NCBI GenBank assembly: GCA_023445495.1
Contig: JAEXLC010000223.1
Location: forward strand, 14,338-78,337
Length of the DNA stretch: 64,000 bases
Direction of reading: 5' to 3'
Source: Pseudomonadota bacterium
Lineage (GTDB): Bacteria; Pseudomonadota; Alphaproteobacteria; Sphingomonadales; Sphingomonadaceae
Below the pieces are notes generated by a model, which was given only the letters and a program-made list of their open reading frames with translations, made no database searches and was not told the DNA's origin. The position numbers and the translations under genes were made by a program. Positions 18,601 through 26,629 of the stretch are shown in pieces. Position 1 is the stretch's first letter, and the number at the start of each line of letters is the position of its first letter.

Positions 18601-19432
18601 GCTCACCGACAAGGCGAAGAAGGGCGGCGCCTTCGAGCAATGGGCCGCCTGGGACGCCACCGGCGACACCAAATACCTGGAATCGCTCCACGCCGCCGCG
18701 ATCGAGGACAAGTCGCAGCGCCAATATATGTACACCGAAGGCCATTGGTGGTCCGACCGGGTCGACCAGCCCAACGAGATCCTTCAGCGCGAGCGGCTCG
18801 GCGGCATTGCGCTCCGCCGCAACCAGACCTGGCCGGGCAACGCGGTGAGCTGGCGCTTCGATGATCCCGAGGGCGCGTTGAAGACCGCGATCCTCGTCCC
18901 CGGCGCGACGCCGACGCATTTCAAGGTGATCGCCTATAACACCGGCGACACGCCGCAGAGCGCGGACATGTCGACCTGGAACGTTCAGGCCGGTGAATGG
19001 GAAATGGTGACGAACGGCACCACCACCCCGCTCCACCTCGAGCGCAGCGCCTCGACGCGGGTGACTTTCGCGCCGCATGCCACCACCGAGATCGAGTTCA
19101 CGCTCAAGACGCCGGGCGAGGATGTCGCCGCGCGGCCGGATCTCGGCATCGGCAGCGACGACGTGGTGGTGAAGGGAGGCAAGCTCGCGGTCACCGTCCA
19201 CAGCCTGGGCGCGAAGGATGCGGCGGGCGGTACGCTTACGGTCGAGGATGCGTCGGGCAAGGCGCTGGCCACCGCCCCCATCCCCGCCCTCGCCGCTCCG
19301 CTCGACTTGACGCCGAAGACCGCGACGATCCGCCTGAGCCTGCCCAGGGGCGCAGCGCGCGTTCGCGTCGCACTGCCGGGCAATGCGGCGGAAGTGACGC
19401 GGCTGAACAATGTGGTGATGCTGACCAACTGA
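15665..19432 (+). CDS. large secreted LamG-domain protein, candidate polysaccharide-degrading enzyme
   Basis: A 1255-residue exported protein. A signal peptide ends at AGPAFAQ (about residue 25). Residues ~40-240 look like a LamG/concanavalin-A-like jelly roll (GTLSFFWRSREP, AWQHIAFAWDEAVG, VRLFVDGKEVA, LDEIRVYDRML). The middle (about 300-600) seems beta-rich. Residues ~690-1060 are rich in helices and aromatic/acidic clusters (FGGGISDDTDLLQQWPGL, GYITTDELHAYEEG, YTEGHWWSDRVDQ), suggesting an alpha/alpha-toroid catalytic domain, and a beta tail closes the protein. I cannot assign a CAZy family. With kduI, kduD and kdgK divergently co-regulated, a lyase that releases terminal unsaturated uronate is the leading idea; a glycosidase is the alternative. 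AGAGAGG precedes the ATG. Confidence 0.8.
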   Translation: MIRTSTSIALAWALALSAGPAFAQASDDGLLFRASGDKNGTAEKARGDAVPNFQTKVSNVPDGAIGGAFRWADDGYIAWNAPGNIQAQRGTLSFFWRSREPVGEAPFVIFRVGYADHSSWDMAFLRIDWNGHGFDAFVTDANLSRVRVSFKLPENPAPDAWQHIAFAWDEAVGVRLFVDGKEVARKDQKADLDTGLDQFGMAGRVMAPHQVQSRYNFMRGSDLDEIRVYDRMLDTAGIAALAAKAEPAPSPAVADAGKRAAWLHRFGWDAASPPVLADKVTSVRKVEFADAKDLKEWMWKGVDGIAETTWPGVYNRSKLPGRDDYFELPDWNVYVEGGKTYTLTVPKDERFNRLEIRGAAYGALDYAADGSSFRSLAKRPQGVVRSITSLGEAQGGTLRFTNVMQEQPIQEIWAYNVAAGKEPEGAFKLNYTVDAKVSADLAALAPLNKFIRGRYPADERNTVLALPPGASSAAAGAGSAASTGAASHVEGAMPIVHVLIPSGFGDAFAGRALARAWNYGWENSRDGLDGIALDIPALKATPGKDGLIPLNIKVKDSIWPGRDMIDLSVSVRPGEARTLWLDLRDRILTNDSLYLSVASAAPDFGPASLDGMNIRLVFKDRKEALREHIADRFNQVKDNWGFLVEEHTASKRAAMYARVFADVQDLLRVDPDNVEGRRYWADISYGPQNLPDFKQPEAPAGVPLWAFRQLEDLKITRQFVNWWIDNRQVPYGDFGGGISDDTDLLQQWPGLALMGVDPDKINTSLRALSDAAYKNGMMVNGLGYITTDELHAYEEGMNSDAERLYLNWGEPRAVERLMATVKALKGVILPNAAGHMHFASNWYGARKMYREGAFEWQKPYSWVVLHAPVLVGLYNGNADARGLITGTVDGLLAHGKQDAKGNWSWPNEINWRTDAERAGDGGGASTPIQAAWSAYRFTGDAKYLSPILARVGKSGPASVQDINENVIKLLGGDKDWSKTLTDKAKKGGAFEQWAAWDATGDTKYLESLHAAAIEDKSQRQYMYTEGHWWSDRVDQPNEILQRERLGGIALRRNQTWPGNAVSWRFDDPEGALKTAILVPGATPTHFKVIAYNTGDTPQSADMSTWNVQAGEWEMVTNGTTTPLHLERSASTRVTFAPHATTEIEFTLKTPGEDVAARPDLGIGSDDVVVKGGKLAVTVHSLGAKDAAGGTLTVEDASGKALATAPIPALAAPLDLTPKTATIRLSLPRGAARVRVALPGNAAEVTRLNNVVMLTN

Positions 19433-19446
19433 ACCGGAGGACCGCG

Positions 19447-20931
19447 ATGCAACGCCGCCAGTTCCTCGCCGCCGCCGGCGCCGCCGCGCTCCCTCGCCTT
19501 GCCCTGGCCGCCCCGGGACAGGACGATGTGCTGCGCACCGCGCTGGACGGCCTCGCCAGGCTCGACACGCCCGAGGCCAAGCTCGCCCGCTTGAAGAGCT
19601 TCGATCCGGCGACGCTTTCGCCCTCCGCCCGGATCGACCTGGAGACGGTCCGCGCGGGTCTCGCGGTGGATGCGCAGCTCCTGCGCCGCTTCCCGATCGG
19701 CCGGCTCGGCCGCTCGCCCTACACGATCGCGCCCAATGCCGGCGCATGGCGCGATGCACTGCCCGATGCCAGCAAGGTCGATGCGGAGAACGAGGCAATC
19801 CGAGCCGACGCGACGCAGGGCGTAATCCTTCCCCTCCCGCTGCTCGAAAGGACGCGTGCCGGAATCACCGCAGCGGCCGAAAAGGCCTCCGGTCCCGCAG
19901 TCGAGGCACTACGCCGCCAGGCTGCCCTGCTCGGCGAACTCGCCGCCAAGGCCCCTGCCGAGCCCGGCACCAGCCGCTTCCCGGGCGGCGCCGACTATTT
20001 CGCGCTGCTGCTCGAACGCCATTACGGCGCGCGCATCGCTCCGGCCGAGGCCCACCGCATCCTGCTCGCCAAGGCCGAGGTGCTTACCGCGCGCACCGAC
20101 GCCATCCTCAGGCGCCTGGGTTACACAAAGGGAAGTGTCGGCGCGCGGATCAGCGCTGCGTTCAAGGACCCGCGCTTCCTTTACAGCGATGACGATGCCG
20201 GCCGGGACCGTCTTGTCGCCGATATGAACGCCACCCTCGCCAGGGTGCCATCCCGCCTGCCCGCATTGTTCGGCCCGTTGCCGCCCGAATGCCTGAACGT
20301 CGCCACGGTGCGGATGACGCGCGCCGAGGAAGCCGAAGGCAAGCAAGGCTATCGCACCGTCCCCACCCCCACCACGTCCGGTGCCTATTACCCTGACCTC
20401 AAGCGCATCCGCGATCGCCCGTCCTGGACCCTGCCCGCGGTGGTTCATCACGAGCTGCTGCCCGGTCACATGATCCAGCTGCCGATCGAGGCCGCTGCCA
20501 ATCCACACCCGCTGCGACTCGAATACATCCCCGCCTTTGCCGAAGGCTGGGCGATCTACACCGAGCAGCTGATGGCCACCGACGGCGCCTTTGCCGGCGA
20601 TGACCGTGCGCTTCTGGGCCATTTGCACTGGCTGCTCTTCCGCATTGGTCGAGGACTGGTTGACACCGGTGTCCATATCAGACAAGAAACCCTGGCACAG
20701 ACGAGCAGCAAGCTCGCGAAACTGCAGGGAGAGGCGGCCTATTTCGCGCCGATGGCGCAGGATATCGAGCGAATCTGCATAGACCCCGCTATGCGCGCCG
20801 CTGAGGCGCTCACCTGGTTGGGCTTGGCTCGTATCGGCGCCACCGAGCGCCGCAAAGGCACAGAATCGCTCAGGAAATTTCACCGCAGGCTGCTCGCCGA
20901 CGGGCGCAAGCGCTTCGCGATGATTGCCTGA
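19447..20931 (+). CDS. Tat-exported DUF885-family protein
   Basis: A 494-residue DUF885 protein. The start MQRRQFLAAAGAAALP is a twin-arginine-like signal, so the protein is probably periplasmic; it is set by the ATG 14 bp after the LamG gene, with GGAGGACCGCG before it. The C-terminal half carries VVHHELLPGHMIQ, a HExxxGH-like zinc motif of this family, and GWAIYTEQLM with a downstream Glu, as in gluzincin-type metallopeptidases. The family's biochemical role is poorly defined. Its place between a polysaccharide enzyme and a TonB receptor is unexpected for a peptidase. Confidence 0.85.
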   Translation: MQRRQFLAAAGAAALPRLALAAPGQDDVLRTALDGLARLDTPEAKLARLKSFDPATLSPSARIDLETVRAGLAVDAQLLRRFPIGRLGRSPYTIAPNAGAWRDALPDASKVDAENEAIRADATQGVILPLPLLERTRAGITAAAEKASGPAVEALRRQAALLGELAAKAPAEPGTSRFPGGADYFALLLERHYGARIAPAEAHRILLAKAEVLTARTDAILRRLGYTKGSVGARISAAFKDPRFLYSDDDAGRDRLVADMNATLARVPSRLPALFGPLPPECLNVATVRMTRAEEAEGKQGYRTVPTPTTSGAYYPDLKRIRDRPSWTLPAVVHHELLPGHMIQLPIEAAANPHPLRLEYIPAFAEGWAIYTEQLMATDGAFAGDDRALLGHLHWLLFRIGRGLVDTGVHIRQETLAQTSSKLAKLQGEAAYFAPMAQDIERICIDPAMRAAEALTWLGLARIGATERRKGTESLRKFHRRLLADGRKRFAMIA

Positions 20932-21037
20932 GACCGGCGAAAGCCCGTCCAGGATCGAACAGAGAGCCGGTGCGAACCGGCCGATAGCCAGGCGCCGCCA
21001 GCGGCCGGCCTGGAAACACTGACATGGGAGAATTGGG

Positions 21038-23923
21038 ATGCGTAAAGGGTTTTTGAAGCGGAATATCTGGTCGGCTGGCGCCTCGCTGGCCGTGATTGCC
21101 GGCGCGAGCATCGCGACCCCGGCGCTGGCGCAGGACGCGGCACAGGCGCCGCCCGCCGACAGCAGCCAGGAATCCACCGTGCAGGAGCAGGACCAGGGCA
21201 CCGACGGCGCCATTGTTGTCACCGGTTTCCGCCAGTCGCTCCAGAAGGCGCTCAACCTCAAGAAGGACTCGGTTTCCTCGGTCGACGCGATCGTCGCGGA
21301 GGATATCGCCAAGTTCCCGGACCAGAACCTCGCGGAATCGCTGCAGCGTATCCCGGGCATCTCGATCCAGCGTGACGCCGGCGAAGGCCGCGCGATCACC
21401 GTGCGCGGCCTCGGCGCCCAGTTCACCCGCGTCCGGGTCAACGGCCTGGAGACCGTCGCCACCTCGACCGACGGCGCCTCGGCCAACCGCGACCGCGCGT
21501 TCGACTTCAACGTGTTCGCCTCGGAGCTGTTCAGCTCGCTGGTCGTCCACAAGACCGCCGAGGCTTCGCTCGACGAAGGCTCGCTCGGCGCGGTCGTCGA
21601 CCTGAACACCGGCAACCCGCTGGGCGGCAAGGAAGGCTTCACCTTCGTCGGCTCGGCCCAGGCCAGCTATAACGATCTCTCCAAGAACTGGGGCCCGCGC
21701 TTCGCCGGCCTGCTGTCGTGGAAGTCGCCGAGCGGTGCGTTCGGCGCCTCGCTCTCGGCGGCCTATTCGAAGACCGACAATGTCGAGCTCGGCAACAACT
21801 CGGTGCGCTGGGCCCAGGCGACCTTCGACCAGGTGAGCGGCACCAATTGCTGGACCACCGCCAATTCGGGCGGCACCTATGTTCCCAGCGCGGTCTGCTC
21901 GCAGGCCGCCCTCTCCTTCCACCCGCGCATTCCGCGCTACGGTATCGTCGATCATCATCGCGAGCGCCTGGGCATCACCGGCAGCGTCCAGTGGGCGCCG
22001 AGCGATGCGACCAAGATCTCGATCGACGGCCTCTATTCGCGCTTCAAGGAAACCCGCGAAGAGAAGTGGCTCGAAGTGCTGCTGCGCTCGAACGAGCGCT
22101 CGATCAACGTCGTGAACCCGGTCTACGACGCCAACAACAACATGATCTCGGCCACCCTCAACGATGCGTGGGTGCGCACCGAGCACTATCTCCGCAAGTC
22201 GGATACCGAGTTCTACCAGATCGGCGGCACCTGGGATCAGGAGCTGGGCGACAGCTTCCGCTTCACCCTGCTCGGCGGCCTCTCCAAGTCGAGCGCCGAC
22301 ATCCCGGTCGAGACGACGATCATCCTCGATGACCGCGACGCGCAGAACTACAAGTACGACTACACCAACATGCGCCAGCCGGTGCTGACCTTCGGCACCA
22401 GCGTCACCGATCCGGCGAACTTCCAGCTCGCCGAGATCCGTGATCGCCCGTCCAACGTCACCAACAAGTTCCGCACCGCGCAGCTGCGCACCGAATGGGA
22501 CGTGGCCGAGGGCTTCCAGATCAAGTCGGGCGCGATGTATCGCCGCTTCGACTATCAGGTGACGGCCTTCCAGCGCGATACCGCGGTCTGCGGCAATGGC
22601 GGCCTCGATCTGGTGCTCAAGACGATCACCTGCTCGACCACCTCCACCTTCGGCCCGAGCGCGGTCTATGGCTTCCAGGCGACGCCGTCGCTGACCGAGC
22701 TGGTCAACCTCGGCAATGCCGGCCAGCCGGCAGGCACCACCACCAGCTGGCTGGTCGCCAATATCGATGCGGCGGCCGCCTATACCGGCCTCTACAACCG
22801 TCCGCTGGCGCTCGACGTGGGCAACAACCGCAACGTCACCGAAGAGGTGAAGGGCGGCTATCTCCAGTTCGATGCCAAGGGCGACCTGTTCGGCCTGCGC
22901 TACGCGCTCAACGCCGGCATCCGCTATGCCTCGACCGATCAGAGCTCGACCGGCATCAACGGCACCCTGCCCGTCACCGTCAAGCGGACCTATGACGACT
23001 GGCTGCCTTCGGTGAACGTCGCGCTGTTCCCGACCGACAACATCATCCTGCGCGCCGCCGCCGCCGATGTGATGACGCGTCCGACGCTGGGCAGCCTGAC
23101 CCCGGGCGGCTCGGCCGACGGCTTCAACTACCGCGTGTCGTTCGGCAATCCGAACCTCGATCCGTACCGCGCCACCGCCTATGACCTCGCGGCGGAATGG
23201 TATTTCGCGCCGCAGTCGATCTTCTCGGTCGCGGTGTTCAAGAAGAACGTGAAGAGCTTCCCGGTCAGCGCCACGCTGACCGGCCAGACCTTCCTGTCGA
23301 CCGGCCTGCCCGCCACGGTGCTCGCCGCCTCCTCGCCGGCCTTCCTGAACCCGGCCCAGCTCGCCCAGCCGATCTGGACGGTGGTGACCACGGTCAACGG
23401 CACCGGCGCGTCGCTCAAGGGCATCGAGATCGCGGTCCAGGCGCCCTTCCGCTTCCTGCCGGGCTTCCTGAAGAACTTCGGCGGCATCGCGAACGCGACC
23501 TTCATCGACTCCAGCGCGACCTACAGCCAGTCGGCACCCGCCACCGCGGTGAACACCAACGGCTCGCTGACCCTGCCGAACCGCGCCTTCAACTCGACGC
23601 TCTACGGCGTGTCGAAGAAGGCGTTCAACGCGACGCTCTACTACGAAGACAAGAAGTTCAGCGCGCGCGCCTCGGTCAGCTATCGCGGCCCCTATGTCGA
23701 TGCCGGCTCGGGCACGGGCAACATCTTCGAGGGCTATAACGCGATCACCAATGTCGATGCCTCGATCCGCTACAAGCTCACCGACTGGATCGAGCTGTCG
23801 GTGGAAGGCACCAACCTGACCGACGCCTATCGCGATCGCTACACCGACACCGCCGCGGACCGGAACTACGAGTATAATCATTTCGGCCGCACCTTCCTGG
23901 TCGGTGCACGCCTGAAGCTCTGA
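21038..23923 (+). CDS. TonB-dependent outer-membrane receptor (961 aa)
   Basis: Second TonB-dependent receptor of the locus. Signal peptide residues 1-32 (ending TPALAQ), TonB-box-like GAIVVTGFR, plug with FPDQNLAESLQRIPGISIQ and ITVRGLGAQFTRVRVNG, then a 22-strand-type barrel ending ARLKL. It is preceded by GGGAG in a good position and follows the DUF885 gene by about 100 bp, and two terminator hairpins follow it. It is close in plug sequence to the first receptor. Probably imports the oligosaccharides released by the upstream secreted enzyme; substrate not visible. Confidence 0.94.
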   Translation: MRKGFLKRNIWSAGASLAVIAGASIATPALAQDAAQAPPADSSQESTVQEQDQGTDGAIVVTGFRQSLQKALNLKKDSVSSVDAIVAEDIAKFPDQNLAESLQRIPGISIQRDAGEGRAITVRGLGAQFTRVRVNGLETVATSTDGASANRDRAFDFNVFASELFSSLVVHKTAEASLDEGSLGAVVDLNTGNPLGGKEGFTFVGSAQASYNDLSKNWGPRFAGLLSWKSPSGAFGASLSAAYSKTDNVELGNNSVRWAQATFDQVSGTNCWTTANSGGTYVPSAVCSQAALSFHPRIPRYGIVDHHRERLGITGSVQWAPSDATKISIDGLYSRFKETREEKWLEVLLRSNERSINVVNPVYDANNNMISATLNDAWVRTEHYLRKSDTEFYQIGGTWDQELGDSFRFTLLGGLSKSSADIPVETTIILDDRDAQNYKYDYTNMRQPVLTFGTSVTDPANFQLAEIRDRPSNVTNKFRTAQLRTEWDVAEGFQIKSGAMYRRFDYQVTAFQRDTAVCGNGGLDLVLKTITCSTTSTFGPSAVYGFQATPSLTELVNLGNAGQPAGTTTSWLVANIDAAAAYTGLYNRPLALDVGNNRNVTEEVKGGYLQFDAKGDLFGLRYALNAGIRYASTDQSSTGINGTLPVTVKRTYDDWLPSVNVALFPTDNIILRAAAADVMTRPTLGSLTPGGSADGFNYRVSFGNPNLDPYRATAYDLAAEWYFAPQSIFSVAVFKKNVKSFPVSATLTGQTFLSTGLPATVLAASSPAFLNPAQLAQPIWTVVTTVNGTGASLKGIEIAVQAPFRFLPGFLKNFGGIANATFIDSSATYSQSAPATAVNTNGSLTLPNRAFNSTLYGVSKKAFNATLYYEDKKFSARASVSYRGPYVDAGSGTGNIFEGYNAITNVDASIRYKLTDWIELSVEGTNLTDAYRDRYTDTAADRNYEYNHFGRTFLVGARLKL

Positions 23924-23944
23924 TCGCCTCCGCGATCCACTATG

Positions 23945-23981
23945 GGGCCGTCGCGTCACCCGACGCGGCGGCCCTTTCTTT
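23945..23981 (+). terminator. rho-independent terminator after the second TonB receptor
   Basis: A 13-bp GC-rich stem (GGGCCGTCGCGTC / GACGCGGCGGCCC, one G-U pair) with an ACCC loop and a T-rich tail TTTCTTT. It lies 21 bp after the receptor stop and should end the plus-strand uronate operon. Confidence 0.85.
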
Positions 23982-24000
23982 GTGGGCCGGCGGCAAAAAC

Positions 24001-24037
24001 AAAAAGACCGCGGTGCCGATGGCGCCGCGGTCTTTTT
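24001..24037. terminator. bidirectional terminator beside tRNA-Leu
   Basis: AAAAAGACCGCGGTGCC pairs with GGCGCCGCGGTCTTTTT around a three-base loop. An A-run precedes and a T-run follows, so it can work on both strands. On the minus strand it lies just after the tRNA 3' end and would terminate the tRNA transcript. Confidence 0.85.
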
Positions 24038-24043
24038 GGTTGT

Positions 24044-24128
24044 TGGTGCCCCTGGCCGGACTCGAACCAGCATGCCTTGCGGCAACCGATTTTGAGTCGG
24101 TCGCGTCTACCAATTTCGCCACAGGGGC
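24044..24128 (-). tRNA. tRNA-Leu (anticodon CAA)
   Basis: On the minus strand the 85-nt sequence starts GCCCCTGTGGCGAAAT and ends GGGGCACCA with an encoded CCA. The anticodon arm ACCGA-CTCAAAA-TCGGT gives CAA, reading UUG. A long variable arm (TGCCGCAAGGCA) is diagnostic of class II tRNAs such as Leu, and the T-arm GGTTCGAGTCC is intact. Confidence 0.97.
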
Positions 24129-24218
24129 AGCGAAGCCCGGGTGGCTAGACGATGGAACGCCCCGGGGCAAGCACTTGCGCGACCCGCACGAACGCGGATC
24201 GCGGCTTGTGCGTCGGTC

Positions 24219-25532
24219 TTAGAAGTTCAGGCCGAAAAACTCTTCGAGCTTCTCGCCGACATAGTCGAAATGCTCCGCGCCCAGCGCCGGGAACAGGCCA
24301 ATCCAGAAGGTGTTGTTCATCACCTGGTCGGTGCGGGTCAGGTCGCCGACGACGCGGTAGTTCACATGCTCGAAATAGGGCTGGCGCGTCAGGTTGCCGG
24401 CGAAGAGCAGGCGCGTGCCGATCTTGTTCTGGTCGAGATAGCGCGTCACGTCGACACGCTTGGCGTCCACGCCATCGCGCAGAGTAATCGGGTAGCCGAA
24501 CCAGGACGGGTTCGAATTGGGCGTCGCTTCCGGCAGGATGAAGACCTCTTCGAGGCTCTTCAGGCGCTCGGTGAGCAGCTGGAAGTTGCGCCGGCGCGCT
24601 TCGACGAAGCCCTGCGCCCGCTCGAGCTGGGCGAGGCCACATGCCGCCTGCATGTCGGTGATCTTCAGGTTATAGCCGAGGTGCGAATAGACGTACTTGT
24701 GGTCGTAGCCGAACGGCAGCGTGCCGTGCTGCTGGCCGAAGCGCGAGCCGCAGGTGTTGTCGCAGCCCGGCGCGCAATAGCAGTCGCGGCCCCAGTCGCG
24801 GATCGACTCGATGATCGGCTTCAGCTCCATCGAGCTGGTGAACACCGCGCCGCCCTCGCCCATCGTGATGTGGTGCGCCGGGTAGAAGCTCACCGTGGCG
24901 ACATCGCCCCAGGTGCCGACCAGCTTGTCTTCATAGGTGGCGCCGAGCGCGTCGCAGCAATCCTCGACCAGCCACAGGTCGTACTTGTCACAGATCCGCT
25001 TCACCTCGGCGAGGTTGAACGGATTGCCGAGCGTGTGGGCGATCATGATCGCGCCGGTCTTATCGGTGATCGCCGCTTCGATCAGGCTGGCGTCGATATT
25101 GTAGGTCGGCACGTCGACATCGACGAACACCGGCACCAGACCGTGCTGGATCGACGGGTTCACCGTGGTCGGGAAGCCCGCCGCGACGGTGATGACCTCG
25201 TCCCCCGGCTTCAGGCGGCGGTCACCAAGCTTGTGGCTGGTCAGGCACGACAGCGCGAGCAGGTTGGCCGAGGAGCCCGAAGTGGTGGTGAGCACGAACG
25301 GCGCGCCGACCAGTTTGGCCAGCCCCGCCTCGAACTCGGTGTTGAAGCGGCCGGTGGTCAGCCAGCCGTCGAGCGCGGCCTCGACCATCAGCTCGATCTC
25401 AGGGGCGCCGATCACCTTGCCGGCGGGCGGGATCACGCTCTCGCCCGGCACGAACGGCTTGGGCGCGAACTGCGCCTCGGCATAGCGGCCCACCAGGGTG
25501 CGGATTTCCTTGCGAAGATCGTCAGCAGTCAT
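24219..25532 (-). CDS. rfbH: CDP-4-keto-6-deoxyglucose-3-dehydrase (E1)
   Basis: A 437-residue PMP-dependent iron-sulfur dehydrase removing the C3 hydroxyl of CDP-4-keto-6-deoxy-D-glucose. Two features separate it from ordinary DegT aminotransferases. The PLP-lysine position is His (SFYPAHHITMGEGG), and the four cluster cysteines fit C-X57-C-X-C-X7-C exactly, from the second Cys of VEDCC to CYCAPGCDNTC. The start is ATG 25532 (MTADDLRKE), since longer frames upstream run into rfbG. Last gene of an rfbI-F-G-H operon; RfbI supplies its electrons. Confidence 0.96.
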   Translation of the reverse strand: MTADDLRKEIRTLVGRYAEAQFAPKPFVPGESVIPPAGKVIGAPEIELMVEAALDGWLTTGRFNTEFEAGLAKLVGAPFVLTTTSGSSANLLALSCLTSHKLGDRRLKPGDEVITVAAGFPTTVNPSIQHGLVPVFVDVDVPTYNIDASLIEAAITDKTGAIMIAHTLGNPFNLAEVKRICDKYDLWLVEDCCDALGATYEDKLVGTWGDVATVSFYPAHHITMGEGGAVFTSSMELKPIIESIRDWGRDCYCAPGCDNTCGSRFGQQHGTLPFGYDHKYVYSHLGYNLKITDMQAACGLAQLERAQGFVEARRRNFQLLTERLKSLEEVFILPEATPNSNPSWFGYPITLRDGVDAKRVDVTRYLDQNKIGTRLLFAGNLTRQPYFEHVNYRVVGDLTRTDQVMNNTFWIGLFPALGAEHFDYVGEKLEEFFGLNF

Positions 25533-25540
25533 GAAACGGA

Positions 25541-26629
25541 TTATCCTTGGTCGTGTGCAGTGCCGGCCGCGACGAAGCGGGCCAGCTCGGAAAGGCAATA
25601 GGCGTGCATGTCGTCGCCGGCGGTCCAGGCGCGCTGCCAGTCGACGATGCTCTCCAGCGCCCGGGCGAGGTTCCAGCGCGGTTCCCAGCCTAGGCCGGCG
25701 CGCGCCTTGGAAATGTCGAGCTTGAGGAAATTGGCCTCGTGCGGCTGGACGCTCGGATCGCGAACCCAGGAAGCGCCCTCGCCCCATAGCGCGCACATCT
25801 TCTCGACGATCCACTGGACCGGCCGGGCGTCCTCGTCGCGCGGGCCGAAGTTCCAGCCCTCGGCAGCGGCTGCGGGATCGTTCCACAGCGCCTGGCAGAG
25901 CACCAGATAGCCCGAGAGCGGCTCGAGCACATGCTGCCACGGCCGGGTCGCCAGCGGATTGCGGATCAGCACCGGCTCGCCGGCGCTCACCGCGCGCAGG
26001 ATGTCGGGCACCAGACGGTCCGCCGCCCAGTCGCCGCCGCCGATCACATTACCGGCGCGGCCCGATCCGATCGCGGCCTTGCCCGCGCCGGTGAAGAAGG
26101 ACCGCCGATAGGCCGAGGTGACCAGCTCCGCGCAGCCCTTGGAATTGCTGTACGGATCGTGGCCGCCCATCGCTTCATCCTCGCGATAGCCCCACACCCA
26201 TTCGCGATTCTCATAGCATTTGTCGGTGGTGACCACGCAGACCGCGCGGACGCCCGCCGCCTTGCGCACCGCCTCGAGCAGATGGACGGTGCCCATCACG
26301 TTGGTGGCATAGGTGCCGACCGGATCGTCATAGGACGCGCGGACCAGCGGCTGGGCCGCCATGTGGATCACGATCTCCGGATCCGCCGCGACCAGCGCCG
26401 AGGTCAGCGCCTCTGCATCGCGGATGTCGCCGATGATCGAGTGCATGCCGGTGGCGACGTCCGCCACCTGGAACAGCGCCGGATCGGTCGGCGGCGCGAG
26501 CGCGAAGCCGGTCAGCTCCGCGCCCATCTGCTGGAGCCACAGCGACAGCCAGCTGCCCTTGAACCCGGTATGCCCGGTCAGGAAGACGCGCTTGCCGCGC
26601 CAGAAACCGGGATCAACGCCGGCTTTCAC
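25541..26629 (-). CDS. rfbG: CDP-glucose 4,6-dehydratase
   Basis: Extended short-chain dehydrogenase (362 aa) converting CDP-glucose to CDP-4-keto-6-deoxyglucose. It has the NAD motif TGHTGFKGSW, the catalytic VVTTDKCYEN and YSNSKG, all typical of RfbG. The GTG at 26629 overlaps the rfbF stop (GTGA, 4 bp) and gives the usual length, so it is preferred to an upstream in-frame start at 26662. Acts between RfbF and RfbH in the cytoplasm. Confidence 0.95.
   Translation of the reverse strand: MKAGVDPGFWRGKRVFLTGHTGFKGSWLSLWLQQMGAELTGFALAPPTDPALFQVADVATGMHSIIGDIRDAEALTSALVAADPEIVIHMAAQPLVRASYDDPVGTYATNVMGTVHLLEAVRKAAGVRAVCVVTTDKCYENREWVWGYREDEAMGGHDPYSNSKGCAELVTSAYRRSFFTGAGKAAIGSGRAGNVIGGGDWAADRLVPDILRAVSAGEPVLIRNPLATRPWQHVLEPLSGYLVLCQALWNDPAAAAEGWNFGPRDEDARPVQWIVEKMCALWGEGASWVRDPSVQPHEANFLKLDISKARAGLGWEPRWNLARALESIVDWQRAWTAGDDMHAYCLSELARFVAAGTAHDQG

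Noticed and set aside
24044..24128. tRNA-Leu as the attachment site of a genomic island
   Set aside because: No integrase, no direct repeat of the tRNA 3' end and no base-composition shift on the side of the tRNA 3' end.
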